28,036 bases of DNA from Roseburia sp. (GTDB lineage: Bacteria > Bacillota_A > Clostridia > Lachnospirales > Lachnospiraceae), in contig DXQT01000033.1 in the NCBI GenBank assembly GCA_019411365.1, positions 1 to 28,036 of the forward strand. The letters run 5' to 3'. The translations under genes and the position numbers were made by a program. The notes beneath the pieces are model-generated. The model searched no databases. It worked only from the letters and a program-made list of their open reading frames with translations, and was not told the origin of the DNA. Positions 1 to 8,399 of the stretch are shown in pieces. The first letter of the stretch is position 1. Every line of letters starts with the position of its first letter.

Positions 1-84
1 ACCTAAATAATCACTTAATTTATGCACTTCTCCGTTCTGATCCGGCAATTCAAAGTCCGGTGCTTTGGTTCCTGACTCTAACAT
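1..84 (-). CDS. bcp: Thioredoxin-dependent thiol peroxidase (peroxiredoxin, Bcp type), N-terminal 28 codons only
   Basis: The gene runs off the left edge of the window; only its first 28 codons are visible. They read M-L-E-S-G-T-K followed by APDFELPDQNGEVHKLSDY, the typical N-terminal beta strand of AhpC/TSA-family peroxiredoxins of the Bcp class, which reduce hydroperoxides with thioredoxin as electron donor. The peroxidatic cysteine lies beyond the window, so activity cannot be judged. The ATG follows a GAGGAAT ribosome binding site that overlaps the end of the upstream small gene; only 3 bases separate that gene's stop codon from this start, so the two are almost certainly co-transcribed. 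Confidence 0.8.
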   Translation of the reverse strand, partial: MLESGTKAPDFELPDQNGEVHKLSDYLG

Positions 85-87
85 TTA

Positions 88-297
88 CTATTCCTCCGCT
101 TCTGTATTTTCCACCTGTTTTCTTACTCTCTTATTAACTGAAATCATTTTATGTCCCGTATACATGGACATGATCATACATATAAGAGTGCTACACGCAA
201 AATACCTATGACCTGATTTGGATCCTTTATATCCAGTATAAAAAGTCCCAATCATAGTAATTAACGCTCCGATTGACCAATACTTATGTGCTTTCAT
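88..297 (-). CDS. Small membrane protein, DUF6219 family
   Basis: A 69-residue protein with two hydrophobic segments (about residues 8-24 and 32-48) and a highly charged C-terminus. The pattern YWSIGALITMIGTFYTGYKG, then a second helix ending in YTGHKMI, fits the DUF6219 family of small membrane proteins as I recall it; the function is unknown. The two helices end in similar Y-T-G-x-K motifs, suggesting an internal duplication. The start is well supported by a GGAGG site 7 bases upstream. It ends 3 bases before the thiol peroxidase start, so the pair form an operon, though a link to oxidative stress is only inference. Confidence 0.7.
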   Translation of the reverse strand: MKAHKYWSIGALITMIGTFYTGYKGSKSGHRYFACSTLICMIMSMYTGHKMISVNKRVRKQVENTEAEE

Positions 298-360
298 TTT
301 ATACCTCCAAATTGATTAAGTTGTTTCCAAAATAAATATCTCTGAATCATTAACAATATT

Positions 361-513
361 ATACATTCCATCCATCACTTTCGACAAGCAGAGAAAGATA
401 CTGATCTTTGGACCATCCCTGCTGAAATCTATAAGGGCATCATGAATGAATTTGCTCCCGTCGCAAACTATACCAATGAGTTAATGGCTACCCGTTTTTC
501 TGTAACATTCATA
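361..513 (+). pseudogene. Unidentified coding remnant
   Basis: In frame 1 this stretch reads as a convincing protein fragment, including DTDLWTIPAEIYKGIMNEF followed by APVANYTNELMATR, and then reaches a TAA. There is no usable start codon with a ribosome binding site and the open stretch is only about 50 codons. It lies antisense to its neighbours, between two decayed or small genes. I do not recognise the family. It may be the tail of a gene destroyed by the rearrangement that also damaged the adjacent HD-GYP gene, or it may be chance. Confidence 0.3.
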
Positions 514-518
514 CTATG

Positions 519-1343
519 CTAATGAAAACAATCTCTCATTTTACGTGAAATATCTGCATCCACAAAACCTTTTTCTGCCATTTCATCAAGTATATCACAT
601 GTTTTTTCATGCGACATTCCTTTCTTATATGGACGTTCTTCCGTAAGCGCCTGATAAATATCAACACATGCCATAATTCGTTCTTGTTCATTTAATTCAT
701 CTGCAGTTTTTCCAAATGGATACCCTTTCCCATTTAGTTTTTCATGATGTAGTGCAGCCCAATCCCGTATATCTTCAAAACCATCTACTTGTGACAACAT
801 AAGATATGTGTAGCCCGCATGGTTTTTCATTTTATCAAATTCTTCATCCGTAAGTTTATCCGGTTTTTCTAATATTTCATTACCGACCGCCATTTTTCCG
901 ATATCATGCAATGCTCCCGCCAGATACATTTTTTCGATATCTGAAACATCATATCCAATATACTTTGCAAACTGCGCAGCCTTTTCTGCAACACCAATAG
1001 AGTGTCTACTTGTAAAGGGAGATTTATAATCAACAATATTCGCAAAGAAATCTGCAATATTTTTACAAGTATTCCAATCAAACATCTGTTTTTTTCTTGG
1101 AACGATCTCCCATAACTTTGACTCAAAAGATCCATCCTCTAACGAAACAAATGTTTCTTTTGATATCATTTCAAAAAAGGCTTCTACACACTCATCATCA
1201 AATAATAATCCTTTTTGTTGTACAAGAAATTCACAACATTTATCCCATTTTTCCTGTCTACATTTTATGTTGTTAGCAATCGCATCTATTACATCCGCAA
1301 GATGAATAATCCTTGCAAATAAAGGAACCTCCTGCCAAACCAA
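519..1343 (-). pseudogene. HD-GYP domain phosphohydrolase, 5'-truncated
   Basis: The 274-residue reading frame contains a complete HD-GYP domain (about residues 105-270): HDIGK with the metal-binding H146-D147, then HHEKLNGKGYP (199-209) carrying the GYP signature. HD-GYP enzymes hydrolyse cyclic di-GMP. Residues 5-60 (VPLFARIIHLADVIDA and on) look like the end of a preceding degenerate HD domain, so the natural protein should be about 150 residues longer at the N-terminus. The only in-frame start is TTG with no good ribosome binding site, and a TAG lies three codons further upstream. I therefore treat it as a truncated gene, although the HD-GYP half could still be translated. It lies just downstream of a broken bacteriohemerythrin gene. 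Confidence 0.75.
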
Positions 1344-1405
1344 CGATATCTATGCTTAACTGTTTTTCATCCATAAATCTCTTTCATAAACTCCTATATA
1401 TCACA

Positions 1406-1581
1406 TTATTCCTGTGGAATCTGTCCATCAACATACAAAATATGATTTACTAACCATTCCGTAAGGTATGTCAAAATCTTCATAATCTGCTATATGCTTC
1501 ATCCGCATATGTAAACAACTGTTTATGTTGTTCATCAATCATTTTTATTCCAATGTAATACTCTGGTTTCATCTCAAACAT
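1406..1581 (-). pseudogene. Bacteriohemerythrin remnant (internal deletion and frame break)
   Basis: From the ATG at 1581 the frame reads M-F-E-M-K-P-E-Y-Y then IGIKMIDEQHKQLFTYADEA, the hallmark start of bacteriohemerythrins, including the first iron-ligand histidine in DEQH. It hits TGA after 33 codons. A different frame then reads KILTYLTEWLVNHILYVDGQ and a TAA, matching the last helix with the H-x-x-x-x-D ligand motif (NHILYVD). The central helices with the HFxxEE-type iron ligands, roughly 60-70 residues, are missing. This is an oxygen-binding di-iron protein destroyed by an internal deletion. Its former partner is probably the HD-GYP gene downstream. Confidence 0.75.
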
Positions 1582-1753
1582 AATCTTACCCTTTTTCTTC
1601 TATTTTTTAGTTGTTTCTATCCAGCTCATTATTAGGAACAATTCTTAATATCAATTATAAAACCTATCTAATTTTTGTCAATCAAATAAGAGCAATAACA
1701 TTATCCCGTTCCAGAAAAAGCAACCGCATACTTTTCGTATTTCCCAGCACTCA

Positions 1754-2608
1754 TTATCTAAGTTCAAGGGAACTAGAAATATATAAATGGAAGTCTTGCT
1801 CCTTGCAGTATTCTTTTATTTTTTGGATTAGTTTTGGGTTCGTTGTATATTCCAACAGATATACTTCCATTCCATCTGCTTTGCACGCTTCCAAATATTT
1901 GCAGAAATAATCCCTCGTCTCGCTCATTTGCTCATGAAATATTCCTTTATCAAAATCGATGCCGCTCCATACGGATTCCTGATTTACGCCTGTCATAATA
2001 GGAGTAATATCACCATAGCGTTCTCTATATTCTGCCACGTAAGTATCTCCGCCATTGATGATGACCGCTTTCTCAAACATCATAATATTTTGCAGAATAG
2101 CTGTAAGACCTTCAAAAATACTCTCGCGTGGAGCGTAATAATATACATCACAATTATCTATAAAGAACCCATCAACACCTTTTTCATATAGTTCCTGAGA
2201 AAGCTGTCCTATAAACTTCTGCCAGTCTGGGTTTGCTACATCCACCCATTGTTCTTCCTCCCAATGCTCATACTCACCGATTGCCAGTTCCGCATAGGTT
2301 GTATAGTACTCCCTGAAGTTTTCAATCGACCCAATATTTAGATATGTATATACGACTGTTCCATTTTGATGGAGCAATTCAATATCCCTTTTTGTAAAAT
2401 ACTGTGCATCAATTACAATCGTTTCATACATTTTAAATCGTTCCAAAGATGAGGCGTCCGCATTTAAAAACACCCCATAATCGTTTTTCTCAAATTCCTT
2501 TGCCTGATTGGCTTTCACAAAAAAACATCCACCAATAAACATTAGAACAAATAATACAGCCAAGGCTGCTGGTTGTTTGATTCTCTTCCCGCACAATGCC
2601 TCCCACAT
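1754..2608 (-). CDS. GH114 / TM1410-family putative endo-alpha-1,4-polygalactosaminidase-like protein
   Basis: 284 residues with an N-terminal hydrophobic segment (about 14-31) acting as signal peptide or anchor, so the catalytic domain is extracellular. The domain shows the TIM-barrel signatures of PF03537: YLNIGSIENFREYY, then W-x-D-V-x-N-P-x-W (VDVANPDW), then GVDGFFIDNCD with acidic residues at the strand end, later VIINGG. Family members cleave galactosaminogalactan-type polymers, but many bacterial members are uncharacterised, so the substrate is open. The start is uncertain: ATG at 2608 has only AAAGG directly adjacent, and a TTG four codons in is an alternative. A possible promoter with TTGAGC (2690-2685) and CATAAT (2668-2663) lies upstream. 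Confidence 0.75.
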   Translation of the reverse strand: MWEALCGKRIKQPAALAVLFVLMFIGGCFFVKANQAKEFEKNDYGVFLNADASSLERFKMYETIVIDAQYFTKRDIELLHQNGTVVYTYLNIGSIENFREYYTTYAELAIGEYEHWEEEQWVDVANPDWQKFIGQLSQELYEKGVDGFFIDNCDVYYYAPRESIFEGLTAILQNIMMFEKAVIINGGDTYVAEYRERYGDITPIMTGVNQESVWSGIDFDKGIFHEQMSETRDYFCKYLEACKADGMEVYLLEYTTNPKLIQKIKEYCKEQDFHLYISSSLELR

Positions 2609-2905
2609 CCTTTCGGTGATTCTCGTTTTTTCCTCATGACTATCACATTTTACACATTGATGATTATGTTTTCCCAGATTTGTTGCTCAATTTGTATTCA
2701 AATTTTACCATAAAACTTGTGAACAGTTCTACCGTCATTTTGGAATATATGAGAAAAGGACGAACTCATCTTCTAAAATGAATTCGTCCTTTAAGGCACA
2801 GTTATTAGGTTGTTTCAATACATCTCATAGGTTATTCAGTATTATTGGGTAATTTTTTGATGTACTAACCCTCATTTGATGTACTATTTCAGGAAAAAAA
2901 ACCTT
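2609..2905. other. Intergenic region with hairpin and short direct repeat
   Basis: No gene seen in about 300 bases. It holds a weak promoter candidate for the GH114-like gene, a hairpin at 2755-2792, and a 12-bp direct repeat TTTGATGTACTA at 2856-2867 and 2875-2886, spaced by 19 bases start to start. Confidence 0.5.
2755..2792 (-). terminator. Probable terminator after hemZ
   Basis: A 10-bp perfect stem (AAAGGACGAA pairing with TTCGTCCTTT) with an 18-base loop lies about 115 bases past the hemZ stop codon. On the minus strand it is followed by a modest T-rich run (TTTTCTC), so it most likely ends the relA-MBL-hemZ transcript. The T tail is short, which lowers certainty. Confidence 0.5.
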
Positions 2906-4375
2906 TTATTCTTCTGCAAAAAGTTTCTGCTTCCGCTCAATCATCTCATCAATTCTCTCGATGTACTGCGCTACATCCTTGACATTCTCGCATCTTTCGA
3001 TCCGATGAGTGCCGTCCGGATTTGGCTCATTCCAGACACGTTTCGTCGAAGCTCCCGCTCCGCACGCCACGATGGTCTGTTTCTCCTCCATGATCAGAAT
3101 GTTATAAATTCCTGCTTTCCCCGGACTTGCGTAACCGACATTTTCCAGATTGCCAGCCATGCTCTTCTGCCGATACAGATAATATGGTTCTAATCCCATC
3201 TCTTTTGCATATTCTGCGGTGAGGTTCATATGCTCTGTGGTGTTGACCATCTTGTAATCTTTATAATCTTCCTTAAACGTGTTAAGCCGTGCCGCCCTCT
3301 TTAATGCAAGTGAATGCACGGTAAGATTATCCGGTTTTAACGCTTTTACCTGCTCTAAGGTATCCCTGACATCCTCAAGGCTTTCCTCCGGCAGTCCCAT
3401 GATAAGATCCATGTTAATATCATCGAATCCAAGTTCTCTCGCAAGATGAAAACTCTCCACGGTCTGTGCCACGGTATGTCTGCGCCCGATGATTTTTAAT
3501 GTCTCATCTTTCATCGTCTGCGGATTGATGGAAATTCTTGTGATGTCCCATTTTTTCAATGTTTCTAATTTTTCCCTTGTGATGCTGTCCGGTCGTCCGG
3601 CTTCCACTGTAAACTCCAGACAGTGTGACAGATCAAAGCTGCATCGGATTTTACGGATCAGCCGGTCAAGCTGATATGGCTCCAGTGTTGTCGGTGTGCC
3701 CCCTCCAATGTAAATGGAATTCAGATGTTTTTTTCCAAATTTTACTGCTACATAATCCAGTTCTTTTTCCAAGGCATCCAGATAGCTGTCCACTTTCTGT
3801 CTCCAGCTCACTAATGGGTAGGATGTAAACGAACAATACAGGCAGGTTGTCGGACAGAATGGGATTCCGATATAAAGACTGTAGCCGTTCTCGTAATCGA
3901 TCTTTTTTAAGATTTCAAGCTCACGCTCTGCGATATCAATGGAAAGATCGATTTTCTCATCGGATGCAAAGTACGTTTTTTGCATGTAGGCTCTGATCTC
4001 TGCCTCCGTTTTTCCTTCCTCTAAAAATTTCATCGGGATTTTCGTTGGCCGGATTCCTGTCAGAGTCCCCCACGGAAGCTTTTTGCCCGTGATCTCTGAT
4101 AATATCTGATAAAAATTCTGTTTCAATTCGTTTTTCGTTTCCGTGCGGTCTAAAAAATCTACCGGAAAACTTCGGTCATGACTCTCCTGATTTTTTTCCT
4201 TCCACTCAATTTTTATCTGCTGTGGCTCATACTCCACCTGAAACTGTAAGGTGATCTCTTCCTCATATTTTTTATCTTCTGCCGTTGCACTCACATTTTC
4301 CTCCGGGAAAAATGCTTTGATGAGCGAATGTATGTCATACTCAAATTCCGGCTGGTTTAATTTTGCTAATATCAT
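2906..4375 (-). CDS. hemZ: Oxygen-independent coproporphyrinogen III oxidase-like radical SAM protein HemZ
   Basis: 489 residues, the usual HemZ length. The radical SAM cluster motif is C174-P-T-T-C178-L-Y-C181, followed by IYIGGGTPTTLEPYQL (the SAM-binding GGGTP) and the family pattern VEAGRPDS / ISINPQTM. The N-terminal ~165 residues are the HemZ-specific extension, ending in GTLTGIRPTKI. HemN/HemZ enzymes oxidatively decarboxylate coproporphyrinogen III in anaerobic heme synthesis, but no other heme gene is in this window, so the true substrate here is not established. The start has a GGAGGAAAGC site. It begins 9 bases after the stop of the MBL-fold hydrolase, so it is the third gene of the relA operon, an arrangement common in Clostridia. 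Confidence 0.92.
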   Translation of the reverse strand: MILAKLNQPEFEYDIHSLIKAFFPEENVSATAEDKKYEEEITLQFQVEYEPQQIKIEWKEKNQESHDRSFPVDFLDRTETKNELKQNFYQILSEITGKKLPWGTLTGIRPTKIPMKFLEEGKTEAEIRAYMQKTYFASDEKIDLSIDIAERELEILKKIDYENGYSLYIGIPFCPTTCLYCSFTSYPLVSWRQKVDSYLDALEKELDYVAVKFGKKHLNSIYIGGGTPTTLEPYQLDRLIRKIRCSFDLSHCLEFTVEAGRPDSITREKLETLKKWDITRISINPQTMKDETLKIIGRRHTVAQTVESFHLARELGFDDINMDLIMGLPEESLEDVRDTLEQVKALKPDNLTVHSLALKRAARLNTFKEDYKDYKMVNTTEHMNLTAEYAKEMGLEPYYLYRQKSMAGNLENVGYASPGKAGIYNILIMEEKQTIVACGAGASTKRVWNEPNPDGTHRIERCENVKDVAQYIERIDEMIERKQKLFAEE

Positions 4376-4384
4376 GCTTTCCTC

Positions 4385-5014
4385 CTACAAATATGGATTG
4401 TACATCCGCTCTGTTCCAATCGTTGTCATATCTCCATGCCCTGTATACACGGCGGTCTCATCAGGAAGCGGCATGAGTTTTTCCCGGATCGCATGGATCA
4501 GCTGGGAAGCACTTCCCTTCGGGAAATCAGTCCTTCCAATAGAAGTCTGGAAGAGGCTGTCTCCGCTGAATAACGTGTTCTGATAAGGAAAATAATAGCA
4601 GCAGCCTCCCACCGTATGTCCCGGTGTTAAAAATACCCGTATATGAAATCCTGCAAGATCTATTTCCTGCTCATCTTTTAAATATTCATCGGCATAGAAC
4701 ACAAGCTCGCTTCCCTGCCATCCGCTCAGATTCAACTGCGGATTTTCCAGTGTCTCTTTTTCTTTTTCCTGCGCGTATATTTTTATATGCAAAAGCTGCG
4801 CCAGCTCCCCTGCCCCTGTCGCATGATCAAAATGTCCATGTGTCAGAAGAATTGCCACAGGTTTCAATCCCTGCTCTTTCACTTTCTCTGCAAGCTGTTT
4901 TGCACTTGCACCCGGATCAATGATCAGTACTTCTTTTGTGTCATCATTGATCGCAAAATAGCAATTGGTCTGTACCGGACCTACTACATATGTCTGTATA
5001 CTTAATGGTGCCAT
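4385..5014 (-). CDS. MBL-fold metallo-hydrolase (glyoxalase II-like)
   Basis: 209 residues starting MAPLSIQTYVVGPVQTNCY. The metal-binding motif THGHFDH (residues 58-64), the later GHTVGG and FSGDSLF (metal-bridging Asp) and the C-terminal TGHGDMT histidine make a complete two-metal site. Such proteins act as hydroxyacylglutathione hydrolase-like thioesterases; in thiol-poor anaerobes the physiological substrate is unknown. An in-frame start 24 codons earlier would overlap relA, but the ATG at 5014 has a GGAAGAG site and matches the family N-terminus, so I chose it. It lies 46 bases after relA and 9 bases before hemZ in the same operon. Confidence 0.88.
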   Translation of the reverse strand: MAPLSIQTYVVGPVQTNCYFAINDDTKEVLIIDPGASAKQLAEKVKEQGLKPVAILLTHGHFDHATGAGELAQLLHIKIYAQEKEKETLENPQLNLSGWQGSELVFYADEYLKDEQEIDLAGFHIRVFLTPGHTVGGCCYYFPYQNTLFSGDSLFQTSIGRTDFPKGSASQLIHAIREKLMPLPDETAVYTGHGDMTTIGTERMYNPYL

Positions 5015-5060
5015 ATTTCTCTTCCTCCATAAAAAGATGAAAGAAACCACCTGAGCCAGA

Positions 5061-7367
5061 TCAGCCGGTGGTTCTCTCAATATCAATAATACTGTCTATC
5101 TGACGAAGCTTGTCGATCACGCTCGTCAGCTCTGCTTTTCCTTTTGTGTTAAATGAAATATCAATGGTTGCGATTCCCTGCTTGCTCGTCTTGGAATGGA
5201 TCGCATTGATATCAATCTCACGCTCTGTAAAGGCTCTTGTGATATCAACGAGAAGCCCGGTACGGTTATTGCAGAATACTTTGATCTCTGCCAGATAAAG
5301 ACCGGAATTGCCGGATTCTTCATCATGCTGCCACTCCGCATCGATGAGACGTTCTCTCTCCATGTCTGAAAGATTGATGATGTTGATGCAATCCGTCCGG
5401 TGAATGGAAACACCGCGTCCTCTTGTCACAAATCCTACGATCTCGTCCCCCGGAACCGGACTGCAGCATTTTGAAAAATGGACTGCCACATCATAAAGTC
5501 CTTTTACAATAATACCACTCTTTGATTTTTTCTCCGGAACTTTTTCTTTATTTTCGGAAATTGTCTCAAGAACTTCCTCATCTGTAATACGTGCAAGGTG
5601 ATCTTTCTTGTATTCCTCATACATGCGGTTTACAATCTGACCTTCTTTTAAACCGCCATGTCCAACGGTTGCAAGGCAGGAATTCCAGTCATGAAAACCA
5701 TACTTGCGCATGATTTTATCCTGATACTCTGGTCTGTTGATATCGGAAAGGTTGATTCCCTTTGATTTACAACAGGATGCAAGCAGCTCTTTTCCTCTTA
5801 TGATATTTTCTTCCTTCAACTCGCTTCGGAACCATTGATTGATCTTGTTCTTTGCCTGCGTGCTCTTTACAATATTCAGCCAGTCGCGGCTTGGTCCCTT
5901 GGAATTCTGAGAAGTCAATACCTCGATCCGGTCACCATTCTGAATCACATAATCAATCGGAACAAGCTTTCCGTTGACTTTGGCTCCGATCATTTTGTTT
6001 CCGACCGCCGAATGGATGCTGTACGCAAAATCAATTGGCGTAGAACCATTTGGCAGGTTTTTCACATCTCCTGTCGGTGTGAAGCAGAAAACCGTATCCG
6101 AAAACAGGTCGAGATCACTTTTTAACAGGCTCATAAACTCTTTGTTATCGGACATATCCCTCTGCCACTCTAAAATCTGTCTCAGCCAGCTTAACTTCTC
6201 TTCCTCGGTAACGGTCATTGGTGCTGCAGCACCGCCATTATTGCTTGCCTCTTTGTATTTCCAGTGAGCGGCGATACCGTACTCAGCAGTGCGGTGCATC
6301 TCATAGGTACGGATCTGGATCTCGAACGGCTGTCCGGTCGGTCCGATCAGTGTCGTGTGAAGTGACTGATACATGTTCGGTTTTGGCATGGCAATGTAAT
6401 CTTTGAACCGGCCAGGGATCGGTTTATACATCTCATGGATGACGCCGAGTGCCGCATAACAGTCTTTTACGGAATCCACGATAATACGGATTGCAAACAG
6501 ATCATAAATCTGATCCAGCGTTTTATCCTGATTCTTCATTTTCTTATAAATACTGAAAAAATGCTTTGCCCGCCCATCGATCTGCGCCGGAATTCCGGCT
6601 TCGTGGATATGTTTTTTTACCTCTTCCACAAGGCTCTGGACATAATCATCCCTGACACTTTTTCTTTGGGCGATCTGATGAACCAGATCATAGTATGCTT
6701 CCGGCTCTAAATATTTTAAAGACAGATCGTCTAATTCAATCTTAATTTTGGAAATACCAAGGCGCTGGGCGATCGGCGCATAGATATCCATTGTCTCGCG
6801 CGCTTTTTCCTTCTGTTTCTCCGGCGTCATGTATTTCAGTGTCCGCATATTATGTAGGCGGTCTGCCAGTTTGATCAGGATCACACGGATATCCTTTGCC
6901 ATGGCAAGGAACATTTTTCTTAAATTCTCTGCCTGAACTTCCACCTTATCCGCATCGTAGGACAACTGCCCCAATTTTGTAACTCCATCTACCAGCAGTG
7001 CAACCTCTGCACCAAACTCCTGCCTGATCTCCTCATCGGTCATAACGGTATCTTCCACCACATCATGCAAAAGTCCCGCTACGATCGTCTCCTTATCAAG
7101 CTCTAACTCTGCCAAAATAATCGCAACGCACAATGGATGGATGATATACGGTTCTCCCGATTTTCTTACCTGCCCCTTATGTGCCTCGTATGCAATGTTG
7201 TATGCCTTCTCTATCAGACTGATATCCGTAGATGGATGATACTTACGGACACTGGCGATCAATTCCTGATATAATTTTTCGGGACTCTCAAACTCCTTCA
7301 TTGGTTTGATACTATTGTCCTCTTCTTTTACGATTTTCTCTAATTCTTCTGATGAAAGTTCTGCCAT
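5061..7367 (-). CDS. relA: Bifunctional (p)ppGpp synthetase/hydrolase RelA/SpoT (Rsh)
   Basis: A 768-residue long RSH enzyme of the stringent response. The hydrolase HD domain is intact (KGQVRKSGEPYIIHPL, then HDVVEDT near residue 101, then LADRLHNMRTL). The synthetase domain has RFKDYIAMPKPN and YQSLHTT, with EIQIRT. A TGS domain (about 405-465) and a C-terminal ACT domain (about 690-768) complete it. It should both make and degrade (p)ppGpp. ATG at 7367 is preferred to the GTG three codons earlier because the GTGGGTG ribosome-binding sequence lies before it. A near-consensus promoter sits at 7410-7438. It is the first gene of a relA-MBL-hemZ operon. Confidence 0.96.
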   Translation of the reverse strand: MAELSSEELEKIVKEEDNSIKPMKEFESPEKLYQELIASVRKYHPSTDISLIEKAYNIAYEAHKGQVRKSGEPYIIHPLCVAIILAELELDKETIVAGLLHDVVEDTVMTDEEIRQEFGAEVALLVDGVTKLGQLSYDADKVEVQAENLRKMFLAMAKDIRVILIKLADRLHNMRTLKYMTPEKQKEKARETMDIYAPIAQRLGISKIKIELDDLSLKYLEPEAYYDLVHQIAQRKSVRDDYVQSLVEEVKKHIHEAGIPAQIDGRAKHFFSIYKKMKNQDKTLDQIYDLFAIRIIVDSVKDCYAALGVIHEMYKPIPGRFKDYIAMPKPNMYQSLHTTLIGPTGQPFEIQIRTYEMHRTAEYGIAAHWKYKEASNNGGAAAPMTVTEEEKLSWLRQILEWQRDMSDNKEFMSLLKSDLDLFSDTVFCFTPTGDVKNLPNGSTPIDFAYSIHSAVGNKMIGAKVNGKLVPIDYVIQNGDRIEVLTSQNSKGPSRDWLNIVKSTQAKNKINQWFRSELKEENIIRGKELLASCCKSKGINLSDINRPEYQDKIMRKYGFHDWNSCLATVGHGGLKEGQIVNRMYEEYKKDHLARITDEEVLETISENKEKVPEKKSKSGIIVKGLYDVAVHFSKCCSPVPGDEIVGFVTRGRGVSIHRTDCINIINLSDMERERLIDAEWQHDEESGNSGLYLAEIKVFCNNRTGLLVDITRAFTEREIDINAIHSKTSKQGIATIDISFNTKGKAELTSVIDKLRQIDSIIDIERTTG

Positions 7368-7409
7368 GTAGATCACCCACTTTATCTATGCTTTTGTGTA
7401 TAATATATG

Positions 7410-7438
7410 ATTATATTTTATTTTCTATCAAAAATCAA
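7410..7438 (-). promoter_or_regulatory. Sigma-A promoter of the relA operon
   Basis: On the minus strand TTGATT (7438-7433) and TATAAT (7415-7410) are separated by exactly 17 bases. They lie about 45 bases upstream of the relA start, giving a short leader. Confidence 0.75.
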
Positions 7439-7464
7439 CGCTTAAACTTTGCATCCGGCTTCCA

Positions 7465-8319
7465 TCACCATTCTATCTGATAATCTGACATCAGGACGCC
7501 GTCTATTTCCCGGTCACCGCAGTAAGAAAAACCTAATTTTATGGCAAGTTTTTCAGAAAGAGCATTTTCTTTTTGAATCAGACAGTGCAAGAGATGTACC
7601 TGCAGCTCCTCTCCTGCATATTGCATGATCGCCTGACAGACTTCATAGGCATAACCCTGTTGTTGAAAGGATGTCCGGATCGCATACCCCAATTCCATAT
7701 CTCCATTTAACTCTTCCCGGTGTTCCACACCAGCCCTGCCGATCAGCGTACCCGTTTTTTTCTCAAAAACGAGCCACATTCCATATCCGTAAAAACGATA
7801 CATATTTTCGATATAGGCTTTCTGATATTCCAGCTCTTCCTCATATTCATATAACCCCTCCATATAATCGGTCATTCCGGGTTCTGCATACATGGAAAAA
7901 AGGTCATCCAGATCAGAAATTTCCAGTTCTCTCACAATACAGCGTTCCGTCTCCAGAATCGTCCATGGAATGTTGAAATGTCTCTCATACACACGCTGTA
8001 AAAACGTCATATCGACTTCCTCGAACCCCTCGACGACCATATCGGCATGAAGAAATGTATCCGTTTCCGGCTTCTGATAGGCAATCGCCGGGACATCCAC
8101 ATCTCTGGCAAGGTCTAAAAGAGACTGATTCGAAGATAGAAAAATGATATCTCTGCTCCGCTTCTCTGACAGCTGATGAAAGTCTTCCTCTTTTTTCATT
8201 AATACAAATGTAGTTTGTTTGATCCCTGCAAGATTTTCTCTTAACAAAGAAACTTCCCGCTCCGGTATCTGCGACACCCATATCTGTTTTGGATACTCTT
8301 TCTTATTATAATATGGCAA
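7465..8319 (-). CDS. GNAT-family N-acetyltransferase with an extra N-terminal domain
   Basis: 284 residues. The C-terminal part (about 118-284) is a RimJ/RimL-type GNAT domain: ILETERCIVRELEISDLDDL, LIGRAGVEH, ELGYAIRTSFQQQGYAYE (acetyl-CoA loop Q-x-x-G-x-A near 219-226) and LAIKLGFSYCG. It should transfer acetyl from acetyl-CoA to an amine or protein N-terminus; the target is unknown. Residues 1-115 are not part of the GNAT fold. The pattern FLSSNQSLLDLARDVDVPAI with a later HADMVVEGFEEVD resembles the late strands of HAD-family phosphatases without the catalytic aspartate motif. The start codon is TTG, supported by AAGGAG 9 bases upstream. It lies upstream of relA on the same strand but relA has its own promoter. 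Confidence 0.82.
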   Translation of the reverse strand: MPYYNKKEYPKQIWVSQIPEREVSLLRENLAGIKQTTFVLMKKEEDFHQLSEKRSRDIIFLSSNQSLLDLARDVDVPAIAYQKPETDTFLHADMVVEGFEEVDMTFLQRVYERHFNIPWTILETERCIVRELEISDLDDLFSMYAEPGMTDYMEGLYEYEEELEYQKAYIENMYRFYGYGMWLVFEKKTGTLIGRAGVEHREELNGDMELGYAIRTSFQQQGYAYEVCQAIMQYAGEELQVHLLHCLIQKENALSEKLAIKLGFSYCGDREIDGVLMSDYQIEW

Positions 8320-8349
8320 ACCTGTTCTCCTTATTGATTGTTATGCACA

Positions 8350-8378
8350 AAACAACCGGTATCTGAACAGATACCGGT
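8350..8378 (-). terminator. Rho-independent terminator after the GH25 gene
   Basis: An 11-bp perfect stem (ACCGGTATCTG with CAGATACCGGT) with a 2-base spacer at its tip (8355-8378), followed on the minus strand by TTGTTTTGTG. It lies 22 bases past the GH25 stop codon. The symmetric stem could also act on the other strand. Confidence 0.75.
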
Positions 8379-8399
8379 CATTCTTTTAAAACCCATGAA

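Noticed and set aside
1611..1910. 99-codon plus-strand open frame
   Set aside because: It overlaps the 3' end of the GH114-like gene in antisense and is low-complexity without a start signal.
5015..5086. Longer N-terminus for the MBL-fold hydrolase
   Set aside because: It would overlap relA, does not look like family sequence and lacks a binding site, whereas the ATG at 5014 has one.
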